This document shows, piece by piece, positions 49,111 to 60,840 of a stretch of 64,000 bases of DNA; within the stretch, counting starts at the first letter, position 1; each line of letters opens with the position of its first letter. Under the pieces are notes generated by a model. That model did not search any database. It was not told the origin of the DNA and worked only from the letters and a program-made list of their open reading frames with translations. The translations under genes were made by a program, and so were the position numbers. The stretch is from Cristatella mucedo (taxonomy: Eukaryota > Bryozoa > Phylactolaemata > Cristatellidae), in contig WPIO01000008.1 in NCBI GenBank assembly GCA_009760855.2, forward strand, positions 9,537,001-9,601,000, read 5' to 3'.

Positions 49111-49385
49111 CTGTTGTTGCAAAGCTCTGCAGCAAGGCTTATTTGTCTTGAGCGTCGCAGCTGACACATCACATCATTTCTCCCCGCTCTGTACTGGATT
49201 CCTAGCCAGCAGCGTATAGGCTTCAATGTTCTGTCACACACTTTCTCTCACTGTTCTTACATTATTGCAATCATTTTATGTCTCTTCATTATCTGACTCC
49301 TAACACCAGGCTATGCATACTGATACCGTGCATGCAGCCACAAACCTTGCTGCCATGCTGAACCACGTTAGGCATCGTGGATCCA
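49111..49385 (+). mobile_element. LINE-A copy A14, right part
   Basis: Resumes at tgttgcaaagctctgcagcaaggctt and runs through ctgacacatcacatcatttctccccgctctgtactgg to the UTR block gcatgcagccacaaacc. The (TTA)n tail is lost. Confidence 0.75.
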
Positions 49386-49736
49386 GCTTTTAAGAATCAA
49401 ATTCTTTAGCTATACCTAGTGTAAACATCATATTCTTAATTACATCAATACTTCGTTTAGGCATTTCTTTAGATGGCTGTCGCATCTATAAAATATCTGC
49501 TCAGCCGTCTTTCATTAATATTTATTGAGAAAAATTATAAAATATTTTGCTACAAATTCATTGAACAAAGCTGACATTGACGGAAAGTACACGCACAAAT
49601 ATAGCACACATATTTTATTTTAAGTACAGCAACAAATCAAATAAATTTCTTTAAAAGTTCATAATATTTACAGTGCTAATTCCACAGCCCCTTTTTAGGT
49701 ATAGCCAATAACCAAAAGCTATTTGTTCGTGGTAGA

Positions 49737-49985
49737 TAATAATAATATTACATTTAATATAGCGCCCCCAGAGAACTCGATCTCTTTCTAGGCACTATAC
49801 ATTTGCTGTGAAGGAAGCATGATCGACAGGTTAGTGGTAGCATGCTCAATAAAAGACAAGAATAACGTCTACAGGGTCAGCATGCAAGTGTGGTTAGTGG
49901 CATCGTTCACAGCGTCAGCAAGCATAAGCACATGAAGATTGTATCACAGGGATCCATTATATGCTGCAATTAATAGGTGCCTAAA
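49737..49985 (-). mobile_element. LINE-A 3' UTR fragment A15
   Basis: taataataatat then agcgcccccagagaactcgatctctttct and the UTR (ggttagtggtagcatgctc) on the minus strand. No coding part is left. Confidence 0.85.
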
Positions 49986-51096
49986 GTTATTACGTCGAGA
50001 AGCTTAATGATAATCTTAAATTTGTGCCACAGCATGCACAACAAAGCTGGTAGCACTCCATGCTTTCCTGAGATGCAGGCAGGGCACATTTGAATTAATT
50101 TACGACAGCTGTACAGCGTTAGGCTTGACATGACAGACCGCAGTTATTAGTGACCTTTGCTAAGAGAAGAACAACGCAACATCAATGAAACAGAGAAGAA
50201 ATTTATCTTGCTAAGGCAAAATTTATAAAGTACTCTGCAACTAATGGCATTCATTATGTGTTATGCTGGAAAAATTGGTTTAAGAGCCTAAGTGAAATGC
50301 TGCTAAATTGATTCAGCTTCCAAGAGGCTGTAGCTATGTCTTATCAAGACGATAATTGGCCGAAATAACCACCTTTTATTGCCTCTTAAACAATTGACGT
50401 TCTGTCAAAACTTACTTTTCTAGCTAGCCGTTTTGCGTATGACATGGACACTACTATGATAGTTACTGGTCATCTGGGGTAGTCACTCGGTGAGTAAAAT
50501 AGGCTTTAGGCTCTGGGTGACGGTAGAGAGTTAAGACATTCTTTCTCTGCTTCTAATCTCTGCCAACGAAAGAGGAGTTCTCGAGGCTAATGATGTAATA
50601 CCACATCACAGTGAAGGTACCCTGCAACTTTAGTGACTTTGGCAACGTCGCAGCTGGTGTAAAATAATCTCACCAGTAGCTGTTTCGAAGTTCGACATTG
50701 CTTCTAGCTCAGCTGAAGAGAGTGGCGTCTCTTAAGGAGACTGTATTGCCACAGGGCAGCTGTCTAGACCTTTCTGATAGCCGCCCTCAGCCAGACCGAC
50801 TGGCAGCACTCCAGCTGTACCTATTTGGCTATCAATGGTAGCAGAGGTAGACTCAGCCCTGCAGCTAGCCGCTTAACAAGGGCATGCATCACCCAATGTC
50901 CAGGGCTGCGTCTCAGCTTAACAATGGAGTGGCTCGCCGAGACAAGTTGGCTTTTTTCGTAGCTCTGCGTCAGGAGCAGTTAACTTGTCCTGCTTGATCT
51001 TTCTTCTCTGAGAAAATCCTCACTCTCTGAATAGGAATAGAGTCTGTCTTCATATGTTTTAAAGTGTCTACCCTAACCTCAAGTTATCCGGCTTCG
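49986..51096. other. intronic sequence (gene 2 intron 1)
   Basis: No repeat family. One 27-nt segment (50459-50485) between tatgatag and gtgagt reads LLVIWGSHS in phase 0 to 0 and could extend TM1 of gene 2, but it is too short to call. Confidence 0.35.
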
Positions 51097-51723
51097 GAGC
51101 TCTCACGATATAACTCGGGCTCTCTCAAGATCCAGCTCGGATGCTCCTACGATCCAGCTCTAGCACTAGCGTGACCTAGCTCGGGTGCTCCATGATCCAG
51201 CTCAGGCGCTCGCATCATCGTGTCTGGTGCCCCAACGATCCAGCTCAGGTGTTCGCATGATCCAGCTCAACCATTCCCACGATCCAGCTCAAGCACCCCA
51301 ATAATCGAGCTCTGGCATTCCCTTGATGCAGCTCAGGTACTCGCGCTCGCTTGATCTAGCTCTGACAATCCCATGGTGCAGCTCAGTGGTCGCACGATCC
51401 AGCTCGGGCACACCAGCAATCCAGCTTGGGCACCCCAATGATCAAGCCTAGCATTCCCTTGATGCAAATCAGGTACTTACACTGGCATGATCCAGTTCTG
51501 ACAATACTATGATGCAGCTCAGGCACTCACGCTCGCATGATCCAGATCGGTAACTCCCACGGTCCAGCTCGGGCACCCCACGATTAAGTTCGAGCACTGG
51601 CCTGAACCAGCTCGGGCACTCCTGCGACACAGCTCAGGCGCTCGAAATTGCCTGGTCTAGCTTTGGCACTGCCATGATGCAGCTCAGGCGCTCATGCTCG
51701 CACAATACAGCTCAGGCGCTCGT
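51097..51723 (+). repeat. minisatellite, ~23-nt unit with higher-order period
   Basis: About 27 imperfect units with core gatccagctcgggcgctc. Variants such as ttgatgcagctcagg and tctgacaat recur at about 136 bp (51310-51377 against 51446-51513), showing higher-order structure. Located in gene 2 intron 1. No spacers of constant length separate identical repeats, so it is not a CRISPR array. Confidence 0.93.
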
Positions 51724-53160
51724 TTCACCTAGTGAGTGCGAAAGTGCCTCCAATGACCCCTTAATGGATTTCTTAATTTGCGAATGAAATATTTTTAAAT
51801 CGCTGATCATCTACGAAGCCTATCGGACTAGGGAGGCATTCGTCAGCAAGCAAAGATTGGACAATTAATGGTGGCATCAGGAATTCATTTTGTTTTACAT
51901 GCGAAGATGGTGATGAGTGATTCACATCAGTCTTACCAGTTGGAAAGACCACATCTAGAAGCAGGCCCGCTTTCCAATGTCTCGCTCTGACGGGTGAGCA
52001 CCAAGTGCAGATCCAATGAGTATTTCCAAAAGTTAAGTACCCGGGCCGCTTTGCATCACAGTCCAGGACTCCTTGTCATTTGAAGCACAGCACAACGTCT
52101 GGCTTACACTAACCGGCTAGCCCTGGTGGAAGAACTTGTCAGACAATGCCAATCTATGAGCGACAACTTCGTAAACGTAGCAATCAATTCTGATAGCATT
52201 CTCTCAGCAGCTCAGCTGCTGCTTACTTTTGAATGCTGGCAAGGCTTCATGCTTGATGCCGGGGTCAGTGCAGCACTGCACTAGCTTACCCAAAAACAGA
52301 TCTACCGGCACGCCTGATGCAATCAGGGGAATATGGTGGCACGCTGCGTTCTTCGAATTACGACCAGTCATTCAGAAGAAGCTAACACTATCTGCTGTGG
52401 CAGGTCGGCTACCGTGCTCCCGAAAATTGAACAAAGTAGTCTCGTTCAGAAGTTGCCAAGTAAGCTCAATCAGGGGAGTTCAGCAATGGTTTACTTTGTG
52501 CCTACAATACTTAGGTCTATTTTCCACATGACTCCTGCATGCTCTGGATTTTGCACGCAATCTTACTACTAATCCTACTTGGTCGTTTCATGCCACGGCT
52601 ATATTTGGTAGCCTGAAATTCAAATCAGACACTGTTACAATCTAAATGCAACCATATACCCAATCCTCAACATTTGAAAATGCTGAATTTTTAAAAGACT
52701 CATAGAATTGGTTAAAAGACCAAACCAAGCGTTTAATCAAGTAATATCAAGAATCAAGAATTTATATGCAAACAGCCTGCTCAAAGTATTTCTTACACCT
52801 TGTGTCTTTTTATCTGCCAACAAGAGCTTGTATTCCGGAACCAAATGTACACACCAGAAAACCATGCTCTCTTGTTACGGAATTTTCAACTGTTTGCAGC
52901 CATGGCTTGTAAGGAATCGTCTCTGCCCACGCCCTTTATTTGCATTTGCTTTCGATTGCAGCTCTGCTTTTGTGAAGCTGAAAAAATCATCAAGCATAAT
53001 GCAGAGCTGCCTAAACACTTGTCCAGGCTACTACTACTAGCGCTATACACTTCCCTGCTAGCCTTGTCATGTCAGATCTCATTAGCACAATTGCTTGAAT
53101 TATTTCAGCCGCAATTGCTTGCACAAATTGTCAAATAACACTTGGACAGTATAGCGCATA
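51724..53160. other. intronic sequence (gene 2 intron 1)
   Basis: No family repeat is certain. A 112-codon frame at 52800-53138 contains a Leu-rich hydrophobic stretch and ends QLLELFQPQLLAQIVK, faintly like the LINE-B block AELLHQFQPPRA. It may be a very old LINE-B relative. Confidence 0.3.
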
Positions 53161-53164
53161 CTAG

Positions 53165-54003
53165 GTTATTCACGTAGCGAAATCTAGGTGTCAAGTTCCA
53201 AAGTGACCATTCGTTAGACGGCCACATCAAATCCACAATCAAGTCTGCTTACCTAGTTGACATTGTTAAAACCGCATCTAAGCTGTTCGATGCGTTTTTA
53301 ACATCCCACATTGATTTATGTAACTCACTGCTTGCTGGTCTACCGGCCTGTGCAATCAGGTGCTTACAGCTGGTGCAAAACTCTGCAACTTGGCTTGTCT
53401 GTTGTGAGCTTTCCAGTTGCTAAATCACGCCACTTTCCGCTGACTTGCACTGGCCACAAGTCATGCAAGGCGATCTACTTCAAGGTTGTGTCGCTCACTT
53501 CTAGGTCCCTTCATTATCTGGCTCGAACGTACCTCTCAGAACTCTACTGCCAACCAGGCAGTGTGTACAGTGTACCAACCGCTTTTCGGAATCTAACTGT
53601 TTACCTATACCTCGTACAAACCTCAAATCCTGTGGAGACCGTGCCTTTAGTTCGTATGATCCCAAAGCCAGGAACTAACTCTCGACAGGAGTCACGACAT
53701 CTCCTGACTTGACCAGATTAAAAAAAGTTAAAAACGCGCCTGTTTATCATAACATTTATCGCGTTCCTATGATTCAACCTTTATGTGCATATGAGTGCTG
53801 ACACTGTGCACGCTGCCAATAACCAAACTTGCAAGCTGACCCTGTACATGCCACCCTAACCATTATACTCTTGTTGTTTTTTGAGCGTGCTAACACTAAC
53901 CATTTGATCGTGTTTAGTATAAAATGTAATGCGCCTAGAAGTGGAATTGAGTTCTCTGAGGGCGCTTTATCAAGCGTGTTATTATTAACCTATTACTATT
54001 AGT
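53165..54003 (+). mobile_element. LINE-A copy A16
   Basis: Plus strand, from the ...aggtgtcaagttccaaagtgacc... block through the C-terminal reverse transcriptase remnant (53311-53712) and UTR to gcgcctagaagtggaattgagttctctgagggcgctttatc and (tta)n. Confidence 0.88.
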
Positions 54004-54093
54004 GGTTGCTGGAGGTTGTTTCTAATGAAGTTCCCGGTATGTGGAAATCTTCTTCAATTCTTACTTCAAAGCATTTCCAGTTCTGCTGATGCA

Positions 54094-54216
54094 GATTTTC
54101 CGTTTATTTCAACATTTATAGCACTTTTAATAATATTGTTTCTTCTTTCTTTACTGAATGATTGTGATATGGTTTTTATATACAATTTGTTGATTGGAAT
54201 TCACCCCGATCGCTGA
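54094..54216 (+). CDS. orphan hydrophobic exon-like segment
   Basis: After gttctgctgatgcag, phase 1 reads FPFISTFIALLIILFLLSLL then polar residues to a stop at 54214. It is a perfect membrane segment in composition but very T-rich, has no good donor and fits no gene model here. Chance hydrophobicity from AT-rich DNA is quite possible. Confidence 0.15.
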   Translation, partial: DFPFISTFIALLIILFLLSLLNDCDMVFIYNLLIGIHPDR

Positions 54217-55287
54217 ACGTAAATTTGATTACTTTGTGAAGTCTATTTTAGCCTTAGTAAAGCTTGAGGTTGCCAGTACTAGATTAATCCCTTACTTATC
54301 TAGAAGTTTTACAGTTTAGCTGGCATACATTTATAGGTAAATTGGAATTAATAAAATTATGGCCGATCACCACAAATACTACTGTTTTATTGTGCCCAAA
54401 CTGGTTAAATAATTCCACTCTTGTCCACGGTCTTGTGAACTTATGAAGTTTCACCCGGAGAGGCTTGCTCAGGTTAGTTCAAGCTCAGGTCAAACTACAA
54501 CAACAGTGGCGCCTTGAAGTGTCAGAAAAAAGACAAGTGCCTATCTTGAACCAGGACAACATATACAGGGTAACTTTGCACCATCAGCTAAGTTGAAGGT
54601 GCTTTTACCAGTGCTTAATCTACCAAATCGGGCAGCCGATCATTTCAGACTATTTCAAGAGGTTACAGATCACCCACTGACTGAAACTAAATGCTTGTGT
54701 ATTTAAGGTTTACACTAGTTATTGGCTCGGAGATTTAAGTCAAAACTTAAGGCTAGCGCTTAAAATGAATTAGCCTTTACTTTAAAAAAGTAATTGATAC
54801 ATAGTCTTGAAAGTTAAGTTGGTGGAGTTTGGACCCGAAAAGAAATAGGTGTGGGATGGATTTTTACTCGAGGCAAAACCATTTTCTGCAGTACGACCTT
54901 CGACATGCACCACGTGGTAGTTTTATAGTTTTGTTTCGTAATTTAAATCAAATTTCCTCTGCTCAATACTTCAGAAGTGTCACAACAGTATTTCTGCTGT
55001 CGTTCTGCAAGGTCTGCTATACCCATGGAAATCATCGCACTTATCCAACGTCTTTCAAAAGCCCAAAGTCCTCCAACGACGTCGTCTGACTACATATACA
55101 TTAGGCAATTCACGGGTTGCCACAGACGCAGTGAGCGGGTCTAGAGGTTGTAACTTTTTTCCAATTCTGCTTCACTTCTAATCTTGTAGTGTGTGCACGC
55201 ACCGCTGGTCTTCGGCCGATCTTAGTAGAGGTAATGGTTTCCGCTCGACTCCCAGTTTACAGTTGTAAGCGTAAATAAAGTGTAATT

Positions 55288-55400
55288 AATTTAAATAGTA
55301 TCCTAAGAGAACTTAATCTATATTAATGCGCTACACATAAAGGGCCGAGCCCACCACATCGTCGCCAAATGCATCCACCTTTGAGCTAGGTCATTAAAGG
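55288..55400 (-). mobile_element. SINE-A copy, decayed
   Basis: Minus strand: tgacctagctcaaaggtgga (A-box-like), gatgtggtgggctcggccc (B-box-like), then tagattaagttctcttagga and an AT end. Confidence 0.65.
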
Positions 55401-56174
55401 CGAGCAGCTTAAGAACAATGCCAAACCAGCAGGGATTTTGCATTTATTCATTCAGGCGTTTATCAGAGTTTAGTTCGAGCACTCAGGTGTTCATATAAGG
55501 AAAAGTCGTTAAACATCTTTACGGAGCGCTGACTGAAAATATTTTCTGGATTGTTTACCTGGAAAAGCGCTAGACTGGTAATCTAGAGGCAGCAGGATTG
55601 TTCGCTGGCTAGAGGCAAAGTTGTTTTTTCACACTCAGTCGAGGGGCTGATGGGCGATATCTATGCTATATTTTTAAGTTACCTTGTTGTTATAGATATT
55701 TTCAAGCAGATTAATGCACCTGCTTTCCATATCAAAAGGACTTCGGTAGGGTAGTTTGGTTCATACATCAGAGAGCCAGCCGATGAACAACGCCAACGGT
55801 GTATTGCTCAAGGCACGGAGCCGCAAGACGCACGACTGCCTTCGCCCCCTTCTCACACTCGAGTCTCCTCTCCTCGACTCCGGCTGTGCCTTGGCCGACC
55901 CCCCCCCCGATGGTGAATCCACCGTCTGTTCACCAGTGGGTTATCGGCCTGTGTCGACGCCTCATTAGAAGCTGACCACAGCTGTGCACAGGGCCCTCCC
56001 GTGAATGCTTCCACCAACTGTCGAGGAAAGAAGCGGTACCAGCTCTCATGCAATCGAACTACAGTCAGAAAAAAGGCTACGCCGATGTTTGGGTGAAGTA
56101 TGGAGTATAGTTTGTTATGCCCATGGTATTGGTAAAGTCAATGTTTTCTCACTAAGTCCTATTTATACTCGTAG

Positions 56175-56251
56175 GGCATTATTTTTTAAAGTTTATTTAG
56201 CTGTAGCTAGCCTAATGACTTGGACGTTAATATTCAAGTTATATCGAAAGT
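56175..56251 (+). CDS. orphan terminal-exon-like segment
   Basis: After tatttatactcgtag the open frame (phase 2) reads ALFFKVYLAVASLMTWTLIF then KLYRK and stop: a membrane segment with a short basic end, like a TM4 exon of this family. Phase 2 does not fit the gene models. Lies in gene 2 intron 1. Confidence 0.18.
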
Positions 56252-56487
56252 GAATAGTTTCATTCTTACCGTCCGTAGTTATTAACAAAAGCTAAGGCAA
56301 TTTTTTTATATTAGTATCGTGCCTGTTAGTGACTAGGTGTCCAGATCGCTCCACTGTGAGCTTCCTAGTTTAAAACTACGTGACTTGCAGAATCTGCTAT
56401 CGCTTCATCTCTGCTCCAAAGTCCATGGAGGCGAGCAATATATTCGCCAGCGCTTGGAAATTCAATTCAATTGCGAATAGAGGGCAG

Positions 56488-56569
56488 GTCCCTCACTATA
56501 CTTTAAACGTGATCCGTATTTCCGTAGCCTCAACAATCGTGCTTGGCAGTGTGTATGTCGTAGCTGCTG
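56488..56569 (+). CDS. alternative exon 2 of gene 2, or exon of another copy
   Basis: 82 nt, phase 0 to 1, between agagggcag (weak pyrimidine tract) and gtaattta. It reads VPHYTLNVIRISVASTIVLG and continues hydrophobic. It could replace 56917-56971 in frame. Its P-H-Y-x-L and A-S-x-I-V also recall the TM3 exon (P-Y-x-L...A-S-I-V in gene 2 exon 4). Confidence 0.3.
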
Positions 56570-56916
56570 GTAATTTATAGAAATGGTAATTTATTTCTTG
56601 CAATCAGTCATACAACTGCTCGGAAAATAAATAAAAATAACACAAGGCTGTATAGACAAAGCGCTGATGCATCTTTATATTGCTCGGGTGAGACGTATTG
56701 GTATTGGCTCCTATGGAGGTCGGTTATGTTTAAGGCAAATTTATCTGAGCAATATGAATTATACAGTACAGTTTCTCCATCAAATCGATGGAGATATGTG
56801 CGTCACTTTCTTAATATGTCTTGAAAATAGTAGTTTGCTTCTTATGAACGAAGTTTTTTATGAATATTTGAATAGTCTACACGGTCGCATGTGTGCTATT
56901 GAATTTTGAATTTTAG

Positions 56917-56971
56917 GTCATTCAAATCACAACAGTTGCAACAGAGCTGTGCTTTTGGATTGACGGCTTAT
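56917..56971 (+). CDS. gene 2 exon 2 (second half of TM1)
   Basis: 55 nt, phase 0 to 1, acceptor tgaattttgaattttag, donor gtaagttagg. It reads VIQITTVATELCFWIDGL. It begins V-x-Q like gene 1 exon 2 and has a better donor and acceptor than the competing 56488 segment. The split codon with exon 3 is Phe, an aromatic as in gene 1 (Tyr). Confidence 0.45.
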
Positions 56972-57094
56972 GTAAGTTAGGACTGCCAACTTGAGCTATT
57001 TGGACATTTATATTCTATTTTTTGCACTAATCCGTACGAACTTGTATCACGTGTGCCGCCTATCTTAGTATCAATGAGAAAGTTCTGATATAGG

Positions 57095-57605
57095 TTTTTC
57101 TATGTAATGTAATGTAATGTATTTCCGTCAGTAACTCCACAAAGTCATAAAGACCATGTGGGTATTACGCAGGAGAGTTTTGTATAGCCCACTCACAGCC
57201 TAAGCGGCTTTCGGTACGCATTCGGTAGCCAACAGACTTCGTCTCACGCAACAAAGAAAAAGTGGGAAGCATAGCAGAGTTAGGAGAGCAGTTGAGGTAG
57301 TGAGTAGCATAGAAGTAGCAGTTCAGGACCGCTGAAAAAGATGTGCCAAAGTCGGCAGTTGGAGAGTAGATGTCGTTGCGTAAGAATTGTGGAAGCGAGT
57401 TCCACAGTCTAGGACCTGCAGAGCTAAAGCTTCTGTCGCCAACTGTCTTAAGCGGAGGAATGGGACAGCTAATTTATTGTCCACACAGAACCTGAGGGCA
57501 CAAACAGGCTGAAACTGATGCAGCAGTTCAGCTAGGTATGAAGGAGCCAAGCTGTGGCGGGCCTTGTGGGTCAGCGTAAGAACTTAGCTCTGTATCCTTT
57601 GGTCG
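57095..57605 (-). mobile_element. LINE-B copy B6, 3' end (gene 2 intron 2)
   Basis: Minus strand: (atgta)n at 57100-57120, UTR, and a coding remnant 57550-57323 with LAELLHQFQPVCALRFCVDN. Truncated at the VLTLTH block. Confidence 0.9.
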
Positions 57606-58419
57606 TATCAAGCGACCGGCGATGCAATAACCGAATGAATTGTGAGAAATTAGAATTTTTGCATTCTTCTATTATAAAAGAGTAAACGTCAAACAAAAAG
57701 GTTGCGCATCAACCCCTTCAAGAAATAAGAAACCATCGTGAATTGGAGAAGATGTGGAAAAGGAAAAAGGTTACAAAATCCTTAGGATGAGCTTTAAGAA
57801 TGTCAACCGTTTCATAATGTCACTGGAGGCATACCAAAGTCTGAAAATTTCATCCAGTTTTTATATCGACCGCTACGATGAGATGCGAAGGTCAGTTAGA
57901 AAGTAAGTTGAAGGTCAGAAAGGTTTTAAAAGAAATTTCTGATTTTTTTTAAATGTTACTCACAATAATAGATAGAGACGTAGACAGTAGACGCATAAGT
58001 ACAGTTGCCTTAAGAAAGATAAAACTGAGTTTTCAGTTTTTCCCCTGCAGTTAATTTGTCTGTTTGAACCAATGCGTCAGAAGCTCGTAGTGACAGATCC
58101 TAGTATTCTGACATGAAGTAACTGTGCTTGTTAAGTATTGTTGCCCCATCTTGAAGGAAAAGTGGACCTTTTTAGGATTCGGTGTGACATCAACCTAGTT
58201 CATATCACATTTTACTTTCATTATTCAGTCTCTGAATTATGATGCAATTTTACCGTAATTGATGGCGATATTGTATAATATGCTAAGGGAATCTTAAAGA
58301 GAGACCGTCCATACAAATGACGTTGCTTAGCGGAAGATGATTTGCCAAATTCGAGTTTCCAAAAGCCGATTCTTAAGCAAATGTAATCATCTAGCGTTAA
58401 GCAGCCTCCTTTTAAGAAT
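57606..58419. other. intronic sequence (gene 2 intron 2)
   Basis: Nothing recognised. Confidence 0.4.
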
Positions 58420-58775
58420 GCTCCGTTCCTCCGGTTAAAGACCGTTAGTGACAGAAGCTTTAGCTCTGCAGGTCCTAGACTATGGAACTCGCTTCCACAA
58501 TTCTTATGCAACGATAACTACTCTCCTACTGCCGATTATGGCTCATAATTTCCAGCGGTCCTGAGCTGCTACTTCCATGCTACTCACTACGTCAACTGCT
58601 TCCCTGACTCTGCTATGCTTCCCACTTTCTTTTTGTTGCATGGGATGAATGAAGTCTGTTGGCTACCGAAAGCATACCGAAAGCCGCTTAGGCTGTGAAT
58701 TCGCTATATAAAACTCTTCTGCGTAACACCCACATAGTCTTTGTGGCTTTGTTTAGTTGCGGGCAAAGATACATT
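58420..58775 (+). mobile_element. LINE-B copy B7, 3' end
   Basis: Plus strand: gaccgttagtgacagaagctttagctctgcaggtcctagactatgg, the UTR, acacccacatagtctttgtgg and gcaaagatacattgc. Confidence 0.88.
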
Positions 58776-59082
58776 GCAACTCACCATCACAATTTAAAGA
58801 TGTCCAGCGTACTAAGAAAATTGACACTTGTTTTCTAGCAATATGATTTTCCGTAACGGCCACAGCTTTCCTGAAGAGATTGTGCAGAGCTGTTTGTAGT
58901 GCTTTCTCCTCAACGAGAACCCGTAATAGTTAGTTAAAAATATCATCCGCATGAAAAAAATTTAATATCCCAAATTTGTATAAATAATGCTAGATCACGT
59001 TTTCGCAGATATCCTCGTACTGCAAAAGGCCTTGGGGCTAGTTGCTCCGTATATTTTTTAACAGCTCATTTGTATAACGGCA

Positions 59083-59200
59083 GAAGAGTCTTGAAGGCTA
59101 TCACTAACACTTTTAGTTGGCTATAAAGTATCGCCCATCCACGATCCCGACAGTGAAGAGCGAGCGCAAATAGTAAGGTGCAGCACCCAAGTACTTTTCA
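59083..59200 (-). mobile_element. SINE-B copy, decayed
   Basis: Minus strand remnant; on the plus strand cagaagagtcttgaaggctatcac, gtatcgcccatccacgatcc and agtgaagagcgagcgc match the SINE-B body and head. Confidence 0.6.
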
Positions 59201-59338
59201 ATGCGGTAGACCAATTTTTATAAATTAATTTGTTATGCTAAAAAATTGTTAATACACAAAATGACATTTTCCTATCGATAATAAGCAGTTACTTCAGTGA
59301 GTTAAGTGATTATATTTGCTTTACTTTAGCTAGTACAC

Positions 59339-59570
59339 TTGCAACTCGTAACCCGCAACACGGCTGGCAATTCGAGGAAATCGAGTTTAGAGGACTCAAG
59401 AAACATATCTTTAGTTTGGCTTCTCCAAGCGGCAGGTACGCAACACCACGGAGAACATCAAAGAGGGCTCAAATACGTTTATTCACAGGGACACCGCAGC
59501 GGCCAGTACACTACTGCCGTGCCCGGCGTCCTCGACGTAACTCCCTTCCGGGCCTTTGGCACCCGTTACT
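59339..59570 (-). mobile_element. possible solo LTR fragment
   Basis: On the minus strand a GC-rich stretch leads to gtccctgtgaataaacgtat then ttgagccctctttg and gttctccgtggtgttgcg. An embedded AATAAA followed by such a block is the usual R/U5 layout of Gypsy-type LTRs. No TG...CA ends or target duplication could be fixed, and no internal region is present. Unspliced chance sequence is possible. Confidence 0.25.
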
Positions 59571-60041
59571 TAAATATCACTGCCATAAATCTCAGTAGCC
59601 CATAAACCAATCGCAGTGTCCTAATCACTGGTGGCCTATAAATCACTCTTAGCCATGAACAGGCGGCAGAAATAACGTAATAAATGCTGCTGACCCATAA
59701 ACTACTAACATCTCAAAATAGCCACATAATCGTTAATTTTTCGACAGCCAGATCTTTAGCGATTATATTAAAAGTAAATACGACGGAAAAGCTGAGTTCC
59801 TTTAATTTGCATGCCTTCAGTTAGCTCAGCATGTAGGTGTATTCATTTAAGATGTCTTTGACTTACCCTTTATCTTTAGGTATCTTCATGACTGCGGTAT
59901 ATCGCGAATACAGCAGAAAATGTTCCCAATGAGATTAAACTAAATTTTAGCTTCTTGCATGCGTTTACTGAGCTCGAGCGGTGACAGTGAAGCAATGCCC
60001 ATATATCTTGCAAGTATTACACGTACGTCGCTTCTTTACAG

Positions 60042-60121
60042 TTGTGGCCAGCATCTGGCCATCCATCGTCAGCTTATTACTCTTCATCGCGAGCATGCTT
60101 ACTATTGTGGGAGCAGTCAAG
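60042..60121 (+). CDS. gene 2 exon 3 (TM2)
   Basis: 80 nt, phase 1 to 0, acceptor cgtcgcttctttacag, donor gtaaattt. It reads VASIWPSIVSLLLFIASMLT then IVGAVK. Aligned to gene 1 exon 3 it shares S-I-V, and Leu, Ile and Gly at 8, 6 and 4 from the end. Joining exon 4 gives G-A-V-K-E-I-W-x-x-I-x-P-Y, parallel to G-I-F-M-K-R-W-x-x-I-x-P-Y in gene 1. Confidence 0.62.
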
Positions 60122-60355
60122 GTAAATTTGAATACTATTTTTTGCCAACAAGTGAATTAGGTCATTACCCGCGATTAGATGGTTACATAATGAAGCTTAG
60201 CATTTTCGGCATAGAGATGAAGTTTACTTTTACGAATCTAGTGAGAGATACCAAACTATTAGTAGAAATGAAGTTATTATTTGTTATAGGTTCAGCATCA
60301 GTCTTTCGGGCTCCAGCAAGTCTGCTAACAGTGTCTGGATAGAGCGAATCATATA

Positions 60356-60368
60356 CATCGATATATAC

Positions 60369-60411
<43 letters not shown>

Positions 60412-60427
60412 TATGTATATATCGATA
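60356..60427. repeat. palindromic (TA)n tract
   Basis: A TA repeat flanked by mirrored arms: catcgatatatacatatgta on the left and tatatgtatatatcgatag on the right. It could extrude as a hairpin or cruciform. Lies in gene 2 intron 3. Confidence 0.85.
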
Positions 60428-60840
60428 GCTTGATATTACAGATAAACCGCTTTAGAAAACAGGCTCAATCTTGTACGGAGTACTATTACCATCAAGTTTT
60501 TCTAATGAATACTACTGGCTTATAAATTAGTGAAATGCAATGACTGGAATGAGTATATCAGTATGTAGGCAGAAATAAAAGAAGTGAAACGATCTGCTGT
60601 ACATCACGGCACCGTGTTTTAGAAAAGAAAATCTTATAGGTTGCCAAGCTCTTTGCCGTAATATTGATTTCGCCACATGTTTCGTGTATGATAACTTAGT
60701 CCATTCAGGATTCTAACGGCATGAATTTAACCCAAGACAAAAACCAAGCAAATAAGCATTTGAAGTCCTTATAAAGCTGTCTAAAAATAGAAACTTATCT
60801 GCATTTATACCTAGTTTTACGTTCAGTTTTATTGTTTCAG

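Noticed and set aside
51097-51723. CRISPR-like array
   Set aside because: Units are contiguous and imperfect with no unique spacers of constant length, in animal DNA; it is a minisatellite.
52800-53138. 112-codon frame with a Leu-rich hydrophobic stretch as a new membrane protein
   Set aside because: No splice support, two overlapping frames, and the end resembles a decayed LINE-B block.
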